Origin: Pedobacter hartonius
GTDB taxonomy: Bacteria; Bacteroidota; Bacteroidia; Sphingobacteriales; Sphingobacteriaceae
DNA: 64,000 bases
Direction: 5' to 3'
Assembly (NCBI RefSeq): GCF_900107535.1
Contig: NZ_FNRA01000002.1
Span: forward strand, 186,001-250,000
The notes under the pieces were generated by a model, which was not told the DNA's origin, did not search any database, and saw only the letters and a list, made by a program, of their open reading frames with translations. This document shows positions 42,963-51,600 of the stretch, piece by piece. The first letter of the stretch is position 1. Each line of letters opens with the position of its first letter. The position numbers were made by a program, and so were the translations under genes.

Positions 42963-44390
42963 ATGAAGATCAGATATATAAACATATTGATAGCAGGAGC
43001 ACTATTACTGACCGCTGTTTCCTGCAAGAAAGCACTGGATGAGAGCAACGTCAACCCGAATGCGTCCGAAACCGCGCAGACAGACTACCTTCTGACTGCA
43101 GCCATAAAAGCAACATCAGACACCTACTGGGGCACTACAAACAACCTGGGCTCAAGCCTCCTGTTTGTACAGCACTGGGCAAAAATACAATACACAGATC
43201 CCGACCGGTATATCTTTACCAATGCGAGTTTCCAGGAGCTCTGGTCCATTGATTATGCCAAAGGCATAATTAACCTGAACCAGATCATCAAACAGGCAGA
43301 TGCCGCCTCTACCCCAAATTATAAAGGTGTAGCATTGGTTTTACGGTCCTGGCTCTTCACGCAACTAACAGACGTTTATGGAGATATCCCCTACTCACAG
43401 GCGGGGAACATTGATCAGTACCTGCTGCCAAAATATGATAACCAACGCGATGTATACCTCGGCATACTCACAGATCTGAAAACTGCACAGGATGCACTGG
43501 ACCCGAACGGAAAAGCAATTGCCGGCGATATTCTTTACGGCAATTCGATCGCCTTATGGAAAAAGTTTGCCAATTCCCTGCGTTTGAGGATTGCCCTGCG
43601 CATTGCTGACCGTGAACCGGAACTGGCCAGGCAGACCATTGCAGCCATACAAACCGAAGGCGGCTCCTATATCAGTGCCAATAGCGAAACGGCACAGCTG
43701 AACTATAAAGCTTCGCCCAATCAAAACCCGATCAGCAACCTGTTTGATACCCGGCCTGACGAATACCGTGTGAGCAAAACCATTATCGACCAGCTTACTG
43801 CATTAAATGATCCGCGTTTAGCTGTATACGCGCAGAAATCAGTTGCCACGCAGCTTTATGTAGGTGCACCAAACGGATTAAGTGCAAACCTTCCCGGCAA
43901 AGACCAGGTGTCTAAAATAGGAAGTTACTTTATTGCACCAACTGCCCCTGCAGTGATCATCAGCTATGCGGAAGTATTATTTGACCGGGCGGAGGCCGCA
44001 GCAAGAGGCTTTACAGGAGAAGATCCCGCTGCACTTTACAATCAGGCAGTAGAAGCCTCTCTGTTACAGTATGGCATATCGACTTCCGATATTGCAGCTT
44101 ATAAGGCTACACCAGCAGTTCAGTACGATGCCGCAAACTTTAAGAAATCCATAGGTAACCAAAAATGGATCGCCCTTTTTGGTCAGGGACTCGAAGCCTT
44201 TACCGAATGGAGAAGGCTCGATTATCCGGTACTTGCACCTGCTGTTGCCGGTGCACTGAACAGACAGATTCCGGTAAGGTTCATCTACCCGGGAACGGAG
44301 CAATCCCTGAACCCTGATGGTTATAAAGCGGCCGTAACACACCAGGGAGCAGATGCCCTGACAACTAAACTATGGTTTGATGTAAATTAG
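42963..44390 (+). CDS. SusD/RagB-like outer-membrane binding lipoprotein
   Basis: 475 residues with lipobox AVSC (Cys21). SusD_2-type blocks: NVNPNASETAQTDYLLTAAI near the N terminus, QHWAKIQYTDPDRY, YGDIPYSQAG, and a C-terminal ALTTKLWFDVN that matches the ending of the SusD-like protein at 34037 (LVTTKLFWDVN). Known members of this branch bind various ligands, not only glycans. Co-transcribed with the SusC-like gene and so under the SAM-I leader. A large hairpin follows its stop and separates it from the convergent transketolase gene. Confidence 0.93.
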   Translation: MKIRYINILIAGALLLTAVSCKKALDESNVNPNASETAQTDYLLTAAIKATSDTYWGTTNNLGSSLLFVQHWAKIQYTDPDRYIFTNASFQELWSIDYAKGIINLNQIIKQADAASTPNYKGVALVLRSWLFTQLTDVYGDIPYSQAGNIDQYLLPKYDNQRDVYLGILTDLKTAQDALDPNGKAIAGDILYGNSIALWKKFANSLRLRIALRIADREPELARQTIAAIQTEGGSYISANSETAQLNYKASPNQNPISNLFDTRPDEYRVSKTIIDQLTALNDPRLAVYAQKSVATQLYVGAPNGLSANLPGKDQVSKIGSYFIAPTAPAVIISYAEVLFDRAEAAARGFTGEDPAALYNQAVEASLLQYGISTSDIAAYKATPAVQYDAANFKKSIGNQKWIALFGQGLEAFTEWRRLDYPVLAPAVAGALNRQIPVRFIYPGTEQSLNPDGYKAAVTHQGADALTTKLWFDVN

Positions 44391-44425
44391 GAGTGTAAAG
44401 CACCCTTTATCAGATAAGCTCAATA

Positions 44426-44495
44426 AAAGGAACCTTTCTTTCGATGCTGCCTACCGCTAAAGCGCGCCAGAAGGTATCGAAAGAGAGGTCCCTTT
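44426..44495. repeat. Long hairpin repeat, copy B
   Basis: The 46-base core at 44438-44483 starts CTTTCGATGCTG and ends ATCGAAAG, like copy A at 15232-15277. The flanks AAAGGAACCT and AGGTCCCTTT extend the stem with a mismatch. It lies between convergent susD-like and transketolase genes and probably acts as a two-way terminator. Confidence 0.8.
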
Positions 44496-44500
44496 GTTTA

Positions 44501-46510
44501 TTAGTTGCCCAGCAGGGCTTTGGCTTTCCCAACTACGTTTTCGATGGTAAACCCGAAAACTTTATACAGTTCTTCTGCAGGAGCAGATTCGCCAAAAGTA
44601 GTCATGGCAATAATGTCGCCCTCATCAGTAACATATTTATGCCATCCGAGCGGAGAGCCTGTTTCCACTGCCAGACGTTTTTTAATGGCTTTCGGAAATA
44701 CCTGCTCTTTATACGCAGCATCCTGTTTTTCAAAAAGCTCCCATGAAGGCATACTCACCACACGTGCAGCTATTCCTTCTTCTTTCAGTTTAGCCTGTGC
44801 ATCCATGATCAGGGCTACTTCAGAACCAGTGGCGATCAGGATCAGGTCGGGCTGTCCTTCAGCGTCAGACAGGATATAGGCACCTTTCTCCAGTCCTTCT
44901 GCTTTACCATATTTATCCTGGTCGAGCACCGGCAAACCTTGTCTGGTAAATACAAGCACTACCGGCCCGTCCTGGTGTTCCAGTGCAACGCGCCATGCCT
45001 GTGCAGTTTCATTGGCATCTGCAGGGCGGATCACTGTGATATTAGGTATCGAACGAAGCGATATCAGCTGTTCTACCGGCTGGTGAGTTGTTCCATCTTC
45101 GCCCAGGCCTATACTATCATGTGTGTACACAAAAATAGGCCGGATCTTCATAATGGCAGCAAGTCTGATTGGTGGGCGCATATATTCAGAGAACATCAGG
45201 AATGTTGCGCCAAACGGAATAACACCCTTAGTTAAAGCCATTCCTACCAGTGCAGCACCCATCGCATGTTCACGGATACCAAAGTGGAAATTACGTCCAG
45301 CCCTGTTTTCAGATGTAAATGAATCATACTCCTTTAAGTTTGTTTCTGTAGATGGTGCAAGATCCGCAGCACCGCCGATCAGTGCCGGTATACCTGCAGC
45401 AATTGCATTTAAAACTTTTCCTGATGCCTGACGGGTAGCCATTTTATCTTTTGAAGCTGCAAAAACAGGCAGTGAATCTTTCCAGTTTTCCGGCAATTCG
45501 CCGCTTTGTGCCCTATCATATTCGGCCGCAAGTTCAGGGAACTTCTCTTTATACTGCGCATAAAGCTCATCCCATTTCTGGTTTGCTTCTGTTCCTTTTT
45601 TACCCGCAGCCTGGTAATACTCATCAACTTCAGCAGGCACATAGAAAGATTTTTCAGGATCGAAGCCAAAAAATTCCTTCACCAGTTTAATCTCATCAGC
45701 ACCCAATGGCGAACCGTGTGACCCTGCTGTGTTTACCTTGTTCGGACTGCCATAAGCAATCTGCGTACGCACTTTGATCAGTGAAGGCTTCTGGGTTTCT
45801 GCTTTTGCGTTACGTACCGCGTTAATGATCGCATTCAGGTCATTCCCATCGTTTACCACCTGAACATGCCAGTTGTAAGCTTCAAAGCGTTTGGCTACAT
45901 CTTCATTAAAGGCGATATCTGTGCTGCCTTCAATCGAGATATGGTTATCGTCATACAGATAGATGAGGTTACCCAGTTCAAGGTGACCGGCTAAAGAAGC
46001 CGCCTCAGAAGTTACGCCTTCCATCATATCACCGTCACTGCAGATGGCATAGATCTTATAGTCAAAGAGGTCGAATCCAGGTTTGTTATATCTTGCTGCC
46101 AGGTGTTTTTGCGCAATAGCAAAACCTACCCCATTGGCAAAACCCTGTCCAAGAGGGCCCGTAGTTACGTCTACCCCATCAATCAGTCCATACTCAGGGT
46201 GGCCTGCAGTTTTACTGTTTAGCTGACGGAAATTTTTCAGATCATCTATGGTTACATTAAATCCCGTTAAATGCAATAAGCTGTACTGTAACATACAGCC
46301 ATGTCCGGCAGATAAGATAAACCTGTCCCTGTTTGCCCATTGAGGGTTTTTAGGGTTAAATTTCATATAATGAGAATACAGCACATGTCCCATAGGGGCC
46401 GCGCCCATCGGCATTCCGGGGTGCCCGGAATTTGCCTTTTGTACAGCGTCAATTGATAAGGTCCTTACCGTATTTATTGCTAATTCTTCAATGTTATGAG
46501 TTGAATCCAT
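44501..46510 (-). CDS. tkt: Transketolase
   Basis: 669 residues, the normal length for a full transketolase with three domains. The thiamine diphosphate motif is [20 protein letters not shown] ending in [12 protein letters not shown]-terminal signatures are SGHPGMPMG and [11 protein letters not shown]; the pyrimidine-domain block [16 protein letters not shown] includes the catalytic Glu of GIREH. It moves two-carbon units between sugar phosphates in the pentose phosphate pathway. It follows the aldose epimerase gene by 57 bases on the same strand and lies in the arabinose locus, so it handles xylulose-5-phosphate from arabinose. A second housekeeping copy elsewhere is likely but not visible. 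Confidence 0.96.
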   Translation of the reverse strand: MDSTHNIEELAINTVRTLSIDAVQKANSGHPGMPMGAAPMGHVLYSHYMKFNPKNPQWANRDRFILSAGHGCMLQYSLLHLTGFNVTIDDLKNFRQLNSKTAGHPEYGLIDGVDVTTGPLGQGFANGVGFAIAQKHLAARYNKPGFDLFDYKIYAICSDGDMMEGVTSEAASLAGHLELGNLIYLYDDNHISIEGSTDIAFNEDVAKRFEAYNWHVQVVNDGNDLNAIINAVRNAKAETQKPSLIKVRTQIAYGSPNKVNTAGSHGSPLGADEIKLVKEFFGFDPEKSFYVPAEVDEYYQAAGKKGTEANQKWDELYAQYKEKFPELAAEYDRAQSGELPENWKDSLPVFAASKDKMATRQASGKVLNAIAAGIPALIGGAADLAPSTETNLKEYDSFTSENRAGRNFHFGIREHAMGAALVGMALTKGVIPFGATFLMFSEYMRPPIRLAAIMKIRPIFVYTHDSIGLGEDGTTHQPVEQLISLRSIPNITVIRPADANETAQAWRVALEHQDGPVVLVFTRQGLPVLDQDKYGKAEGLEKGAYILSDAEGQPDLILIATGSEVALIMDAQAKLKEEGIAARVVSMPSWELFEKQDAAYKEQVFPKAIKKRLAVETGSPLGWHKYVTDEGDIIAMTTFGESAPAEELYKVFGFTIENVVGKAKALLGN

Positions 46511-46567
46511 TTTAAAATATTTATTGTACTTAAATAATACTACCGGGCAGGATTTGTTTGATAAATT

Positions 46568-47749
46568 CTATTTTTTGACAGAAAATTTATAAACAGTAAT
46601 CGTGTGATACGTAGCTCCGGGTTTCAATACTGTGGATGGAAAGGAGGGTTGATTAGGAGAATCAGGGAAGTGTTGTGTCTCCAGACAGAAAGCGGAACGG
46701 TAACCATATGTTGCGCCGGCTTTACCATTGTTGATGTCGTTGGTTAAGAAGTTACCGCTATAAAACTGTATTCCCGGCTCCTCGGTAAGTACTTCCATCA
46801 CAATACCTGTTTTACTGCTGCTCACAGTAGCAGCTTTACGCAGGCCTGTGCCCTTTCTCAATACCCAGTTATGGTCATATCCTTTTCCGTTTTTCAACTG
46901 CGCATTTTCATCATTGATATTGGCACCAATCAGTTTGGCCTTTGTGAAATCAAATGGTGTGCCCGCTACTTTTTCAATTTTCCCGGTTGGGATCAGCGTG
47001 GTATCTACCGGTGTATATCCATCAGCTTCCAGTGTAAGCATATGGTCTGTAATGGTTTTGTCGCCGGCACCATTCAGGTTGAAATAAGCATGGTTGGTTA
47101 AGTTAACCACTGTAGTTTTATCTGTTGTTGCACTATAGCTGATTTTCAGGGAATGATCGTCTTCCAAAGAATATGTCACCTTTACATTTAAGTTTCCCGG
47201 ATAACCTGCTTCAGCATCTTTGGCAAGATAGCTGAGTTCCAGGGTATGGTCGTCAATCTGCTTAGCGTCCCATACTTTCTTGTAGAAGCCATTGAACCCG
47301 CCATGCAATGTGTTCTGACCATTATTTATTTCCAGCTGATACGATTTACCATCCACTGAAAATTTGCCCTTTGCAATTCTGTTCCCGTAACGGCCAACTA
47401 CTGCACCAAAGTAATTTTCACTTTTTCCCTGGTATGGTTTCAAACTGTCATGTCCCAGGATCACATCTACGGGCTGATCTTTATTGTCTTTAACCAGCAA
47501 TGAAACTAACCTCGCGCCAAAATTGGTGATGGAGGCCTGATCTCCACTTTGATTTTTCAATGTGTATAAATGCACCTTCTTATTGTCCACCTGACCTTCA
47601 AAGGCTGCAGAATCGGGGATTTTGAGACCGGCGGTACTCGTTCCTACTGAATCTGCAGCAGCAGTGTTTTTTGTTGAAGAAGAATTGCAGCTTGCCAATC
47701 CTCCCGAAATCAGGAGTAATGCAAAAAGTAAATTTTGATTCGTTTTCAT
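46568..47749 (-). CDS. galM: Aldose 1-epimerase (mutarotase) lipoprotein
   Basis: 393 residues with a lipoprotein signal (GGLASC, Cys21). GalM blocks: NYFGAVVGRYGNRIAKGKF, NTLHGGFNGFYKKVWD with the substrate-binding His, LTNHAYFNLNG with the catalytic His, and LTEEPGIQFYSGNF with the catalytic Glu. It interconverts alpha and beta anomers of sugars in the envelope. In the arabinose locus it would supply the anomer needed by the transporter or isomerase. It is the first gene of a unit with transketolase and divergent from araR, sharing a control region with a perfect palindrome. Confidence 0.93.
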   Translation of the reverse strand: MKTNQNLLFALLLISGGLASCNSSSTKNTAAADSVGTSTAGLKIPDSAAFEGQVDNKKVHLYTLKNQSGDQASITNFGARLVSLLVKDNKDQPVDVILGHDSLKPYQGKSENYFGAVVGRYGNRIAKGKFSVDGKSYQLEINNGQNTLHGGFNGFYKKVWDAKQIDDHTLELSYLAKDAEAGYPGNLNVKVTYSLEDDHSLKISYSATTDKTTVVNLTNHAYFNLNGAGDKTITDHMLTLEADGYTPVDTTLIPTGKIEKVAGTPFDFTKAKLIGANINDENAQLKNGKGYDHNWVLRKGTGLRKAATVSSSKTGIVMEVLTEEPGIQFYSGNFLTNDINNGKAGATYGYRSAFCLETQHFPDSPNQPSFPSTVLKPGATYHTITVYKFSVKK

Positions 47750-47791
47750 CTCTTTTTTTATGGTTTATATATAGTTTATGGCAAAATAGGT

Positions 47792-47830
47792 AAATTATAT
47801 TAACTGTCAAAACAACAATTAATATAATTT
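47792..47830. promoter_or_regulatory. Candidate AraR operator between galM and araR
   Basis: AAATTATATTAA (47792-47803), 15 bases, TTAATATAATTT (47819-47830): perfect 12-bp inverted repeat. The right arm falls just before the araR -7 box TAAGTTTG (47835-47842), a position suited to autorepression. The half site TTAATATAATTT also occurs near 54982 beside the AraC-type gene. Confidence 0.6.
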
Positions 47831-47834
47831 TTTT

Positions 47835-47842
47835 TAAGTTTG
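47835..47842 (+). promoter_or_regulatory. -7 box of araR
   Basis: TAAGTTTG matches TAnnTTTG, 54 bases before the start codon and directly after the palindrome. Confidence 0.5.
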
Positions 47843-47896
47843 TAGTTATAAATCTTTTATTCAATATTAGCCAATATCTTATCTAAAATACGTTTA

Positions 47897-48604
47897 ATGA
47901 CGAACAATACAACAGAAACAAAAATGCTGCTTGCGGTGGATTGTATTATTTTTGGATTTGATGGAGAAAACTTAAAGATTCTACTGATCAAAAGGGGCTT
48001 TGAGCCCGAAAAAGACAAGTGGAGCCTGATGGGTGGTTTTATTAAAGCCAATGAAAGTCTTGATGAAGCTGCGAACAAGATCCTTCTTCAGCTGACTGGT
48101 CTGAATGGCGTATATCTTGAGCAGCTGTATGCTTTTGGTGATCCGGCAAGAGATCCTGATGAACGTATCGTTTCTGTTGCTTATTTCGCGCTGATAGATA
48201 TTCATAAATATGAAACCCAGCTGAGCGACAGGTACCACGCGGAATGGTTTCTGGTGAACGAAATGCCCGGCCTTGTATTTGACCACGGGCAAATGGTGGA
48301 AATTGCAAAACAAAAGATAAGATATAAAGCTGCATTACATCCGCTCTTATTTGAGCTCCTGCCAAGAAAATTTACTATTCCGCAGCTGCAAAGCCTCTAT
48401 GAAGGCGTTTACAACACTAAAATTGATAACCGGAATTTTATCAGGAAGCTCACCTCAACAGGGCTGCTGATCAAACTTGAAGAAAAAGATAAATCGAACT
48501 CTAAAAAAGGAGCATTTTATTTTAAGCTGGACAAGAAAAAATATAAGGCCAAATTCCAGGCTTTCCTGAATTTTATTCCTAACCCGGAAAATCTGATCAG
48601 CTGA
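47897..48604 (+). CDS. araR: Nudix-domain arabinose regulator, AraR type
   Basis: 235 residues. The N-terminal 150 residues have the Nudix fold (CIIFGFDGENLKILLIKRG, WSLMGGFIKANESLDEAA). The Nudix box is degenerate: where catalytic Nudix proteins have RExxEExG it reads KILLQLTG, so hydrolysis is not expected. The C-terminal 75 residues form a winged helix (FTIPQLQSLYEGVYNTKIDNRNFIRKL split, then GAFYFKLDKKKY). This is the NrtR-like architecture of AraR, the L-arabinose repressor known from Bacteroides thetaiotaomicron. It lies between galM-tkt and araBDA, matching that role. Release from DNA by arabinose is expected from the family. Confidence 0.9.
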   Translation: MTNNTTETKMLLAVDCIIFGFDGENLKILLIKRGFEPEKDKWSLMGGFIKANESLDEAANKILLQLTGLNGVYLEQLYAFGDPARDPDERIVSVAYFALIDIHKYETQLSDRYHAEWFLVNEMPGLVFDHGQMVEIAKQKIRYKAALHPLLFELLPRKFTIPQLQSLYEGVYNTKIDNRNFIRKLTSTGLLIKLEEKDKSNSKKGAFYFKLDKKKYKAKFQAFLNFIPNPENLIS

Positions 48605-48796
48605 TGCAGGCTTGCCGCCGTTAAGCATTTTTTTCTAAACGGCCCCGGAGCCGGAAAACTTTTTGACTTTTTCAGAAGAGCTCAGTTTTACAGCCAGACA
48701 ATGAACAGGCTGCATCTTACCTCTGGCCTGGTTTGAAGTGTATTTACCACATGTTTAAATGATATTTTCCTCGGGTTTGGAACGACTTTGATTCGA

Positions 48797-48847
48797 GTTT
48801 CAAACGGGTATGGAACGACAATTTGCCGTTCCATACCCGTTTGAAAC
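48797..48847. repeat. Perfect 21-bp-stem hairpin after araR
   Basis: Arms 48797-48817 and 48827-48847 are exact reverse complements around a 9-base loop (ACAATTTGC). A near copy of part of the left arm, GGGTTTGGAACGAC, occurs at 48773-48786 as against GGGTATGGAACGAC at 48806-48819. There is no T-tract, so a simple terminator is not certain. Confidence 0.75.
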
Positions 48848-49021
48848 CCGGGATAATTTTGTATTAAACTCATTTTATATACAATGAAAACCTTATGTAA
48901 TCTTTTTAAATTTATCTTTTATATAACTTTTCAGGAACCTTATCTCACAAAATATTATCTATATCAGAAGTAATAAAACATAAGATATATCTTTAAAAGG
49001 CACAGTTTTAAAGTATCCCGA

Positions 49022-49053
49022 TTTCATTATAGTGTATATATCCTATAATGAAA
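49022..49053. promoter_or_regulatory. Candidate operator upstream of araB
   Basis: TTTCATTATAG, 10 bases, CTATAATGAAA: perfect 11-bp half sites. Confidence 0.5.
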
Positions 49054-49097
49054 TAACAGTCTCCGCCCGGAAAATTTCATTAAACCAGATCAAATAC

Positions 49098-49112
49098 CTG
49101 TTAATTTAACAG
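49098..49112. promoter_or_regulatory. 15-base palindrome upstream of araB
   Basis: CTGTTAA-T-TTAACAG, perfect, about 85 bases before the araB start. Confidence 0.5.
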
Positions 49113-49161
49113 CATGAATTAACGCTGTCCGTATTAAATTTTCTAAAAAATTTCATTTAGT

Positions 49162-49196
49162 AAATAAATAAACGTTAATTAGACATTTATTTATTT
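49162..49196. promoter_or_regulatory. AT-rich inverted repeat at the araB start
   Basis: AAATAAATAAA and TTTATTTATTT around 13 bases; the right arm ends one base before the ATG. It may bind a regulator or fold in the mRNA over the start. Confidence 0.45.
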
Positions 49197-49197
49197 T

Positions 49198-50880
49198 ATG
49201 AAACCAAATATATACGTTATTGGAGTAGATTACGGTTCAGACTCAGTTCGTTCCGTACTTGTGAACGCCGAAAATGGTGAAGAGATCTCCTCTTCGGTCT
49301 TTAATTACCCAAGATGGCAGAAGGGGTTATTTTGTGATCCTGCGATTAATCAGTTCAGGCAGCATCCGCTCGATTATACTGAAGGGCTGGAACATACGAT
49401 TAAGGACTGTTTAATAAAAGCAGGCGGAAAAATAGCTGCCGATGCAGTGAAGGCAATTGCAGTAGACACCACAGGTTCAACCCCTGTTGCGGTGAATGAA
49501 GCCGGAGTACCATTGGCTTTAACCCCTGGATTTGAAGAGAACCCGCATGCGATGTTTGTGCTCTGGAAGGATCATACCGCAGTAAAAGAAGCGGCACAGA
49601 TCAATGAACATGCACTGAAATATGAGATCAACTACCTCGATTATGAAGGCGGTATCTATTCCTCAGAATGGTTTTGGGCAAAACTGCTGCGCACGTTAAG
49701 AACAGATGAAAAGGTAAGAAACGCATGTTACTCCTGGGTAGAGCATTGCGATTGGATCCCCTTCCTGCTCACCGGTGGTAGTGATATTAAAGAAATGAAA
49801 AGGAGCCGCTGCGCTGCCGGACATAAGGCATTGTGGGCAGAAGAATTTAACGGCCTTCCTCCTAATGAATTCTTTACTGAATTAGACCCGCTCCTGGATG
49901 GTTATACTTCCCGCTTATTCAAAGAAACTTATACTTCTGATGAACCTGCAGGTTTCTTAAACAAGGAGTGGGCAGACAAACTGGGACTAAGGACTTCAGT
50001 GGTGGTTGGTGTGGGCGCATTTGATGCGCATATGGGAGCGGTTGGCGGACAAATTGAACCTTATCACCTGAGTAAAGTGATGGGAACATCTACCTGTGAT
50101 ATCCTGGTTGCTCCAAGTGCAGACATGGAAGGTAAGCTCATTAAAGGGATATGCGGACAGGTAAACGGATCTGTGATTCCCGGAATGATGGGCCTCGAAG
50201 CAGGACAGTCCGCCTTCGGCGATACCTATGCCTGGTTTAAAAACATCCTCGGCTGGCCGCTCAAAAACCTGCTTCATCAATCTGCCGTAATTGATGAAGC
50301 CACAGCAGATGCCCTGCTGGAAGAGATGCTGGACAAGATCATCCCTGAACTGAGCAGACAGGCAGCCCTGTTACCAAAAAATGACGACGATGAACTTGGG
50401 ATCGACTGGTTTAACGGCCGGAGAACACCTGATGCCAACCAGGAACTAAAGGGCGCCCTCAGCAACCTTGACCTGGGTACAGATGCACCCCGCCTGTTCA
50501 GGGCACTGGCCGAAGCGACCTGTTTTGGCGCCAAGAATATAGTAGACCGCTTTATCTCAGAAGGCATTCCTGTAAAAGGGATCATCGGTATAGGTGGTGT
50601 GGCAAAAAAATCTCCCTATATCATGCAAATGATGGCCGATGTACTGAATATGCCCATCCGCATACACCAGTTTGAACATACCTGCGCTTTAGGTGCAGCC
50701 ATGTTCGCCGCTGTAGTTGGAGGGATTTACCCGACAGTGGAAGAGGCCATGAAAAGAATGGGCAGCGGATTCGATTCGGAGTATTTCCCCGATGAAAAAA
50801 ACGTGGCTTATTATGCCAGCCGTTATCCGCACTACAAATCCCTGGGGAACTATATTGAACAAAGTCCAAATCACGAATAA
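49198..50880 (+). CDS. araB: Ribulokinase
   Basis: 560 residues of the FGGY kinase superfamily, AraB type. The N-terminal phosphate-binding block is IGVDYGSDSVRSVLVNA, followed by the substrate-binding region FCDPAINQFRQHPLDY and AIAVDTTGSTPVAV. The C-terminal block is GIIGIGGVAKKSPYIMQMMAD with the adenosine-binding Gly pair. It phosphorylates L-ribulose to L-ribulose-5-phosphate with ATP in the cytoplasm. First gene of araB-araD-araA-symporter; its upstream region holds several palindromes, fitting repression by AraR. Confidence 0.96.
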   Translation: MKPNIYVIGVDYGSDSVRSVLVNAENGEEISSSVFNYPRWQKGLFCDPAINQFRQHPLDYTEGLEHTIKDCLIKAGGKIAADAVKAIAVDTTGSTPVAVNEAGVPLALTPGFEENPHAMFVLWKDHTAVKEAAQINEHALKYEINYLDYEGGIYSSEWFWAKLLRTLRTDEKVRNACYSWVEHCDWIPFLLTGGSDIKEMKRSRCAAGHKALWAEEFNGLPPNEFFTELDPLLDGYTSRLFKETYTSDEPAGFLNKEWADKLGLRTSVVVGVGAFDAHMGAVGGQIEPYHLSKVMGTSTCDILVAPSADMEGKLIKGICGQVNGSVIPGMMGLEAGQSAFGDTYAWFKNILGWPLKNLLHQSAVIDEATADALLEEMLDKIIPELSRQAALLPKNDDDELGIDWFNGRRTPDANQELKGALSNLDLGTDAPRLFRALAEATCFGAKNIVDRFISEGIPVKGIIGIGGVAKKSPYIMQMMADVLNMPIRIHQFEHTCALGAAMFAAVVGGIYPTVEEAMKRMGSGFDSEYFPDEKNVAYYASRYPHYKSLGNYIEQSPNHE

Positions 50881-50892
50881 CCATAATCAAAG

Positions 50893-51591
50893 ATGACAAA
50901 CTATCAGGAGATCCGGGAAAAAGCATACGCCGCAAACATGCAGCTCCCTAAACTGGGCCTTGTGCTTTTTACATTTGGAAATGCAAGTGCGGCCGACCGG
51001 GAAAAGAAGGTTTTTGCGATTAAACCAAGCGGGGTCCCTTATGAAGCCCTCTCAGCCGAAAACATGGTCATCGTAGATTTCGATGGCAATACTGTGGAAG
51101 GTGACCTCAGGCCTTCATCAGACACTAAAACACATGCCGTGCTTTACAAACACTGGGAAAACATAGGCGGTATAGTACATACACATTCAACCTACGGAAC
51201 AGCATGGGCACAATCACTCCGGCCGGTTCCTGTTTACGGAACCACACACGCAGATCACACCACGGCAGCCATCCCCTGCGCCCCTCCCATGAGCGACGAC
51301 AAGATCAAAGGTAACTATGAGTATGAAACCGGATTTCAGATCATTGACCACCTGAAAGAACAGGGATTAAGTTATACCGATGTAGAGATGATCCTTGTAG
51401 GTAACCATGCCCCCTTTACCTGGGGTAAAACTGCGGAAAAAGCCGTTTACAATAGTGCTGTGGTAGAAGAGCTGGCAAAAATGGCATTCCTGACAGAACA
51501 GATCAGGGCTGACGTACGCCCGATGAAAGATGCCTTAATTCAGAAACATTACGAGAGGAAACACGGTGTGGATTCCTATTACGGTCAATAA
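50893..51591 (+). CDS. araD: L-ribulose-5-phosphate 4-epimerase
   Basis: 232 residues, the normal size of class II aldolase-fold AraD. Metal and substrate residues can be seen in KPSGVPYE, HTHSTYGTAWAQ (the two metal His), THADHTTAAIPC and the later NHAPFTWGK with the third His. It converts L-ribulose-5-phosphate to D-xylulose-5-phosphate. Twelve bases from araB and nine from araA, so certainly one operon. Confidence 0.97.
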   Translation: MTNYQEIREKAYAANMQLPKLGLVLFTFGNASAADREKKVFAIKPSGVPYEALSAENMVIVDFDGNTVEGDLRPSSDTKTHAVLYKHWENIGGIVHTHSTYGTAWAQSLRPVPVYGTTHADHTTAAIPCAPPMSDDKIKGNYEYETGFQIIDHLKEQGLSYTDVEMILVGNHAPFTWGKTAEKAVYNSAVVEELAKMAFLTEQIRADVRPMKDALIQKHYERKHGVDSYYGQ

Positions 51592-51600
51592 ATAAGAACT

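Larger units (their letters stand above)
48605..49197. other. araR-araB intergenic region with four palindromes
   Basis: No gene is seen in 593 bases. In order: a 21-bp perfect hairpin (48797-48847), a perfect 11-bp inverted repeat (49022-49053), a 15-base palindrome (49098-49112) and an 11-bp AT-rich inverted repeat (49162-49196) ending next to the araB start. This is the control region of the araBDA operon. Confidence 0.7.

Noticed and set aside
48688..48873. 61-codon frame on the minus strand
   Set aside because: It is created by the long perfect hairpin and reads through its arms; no start or family support.
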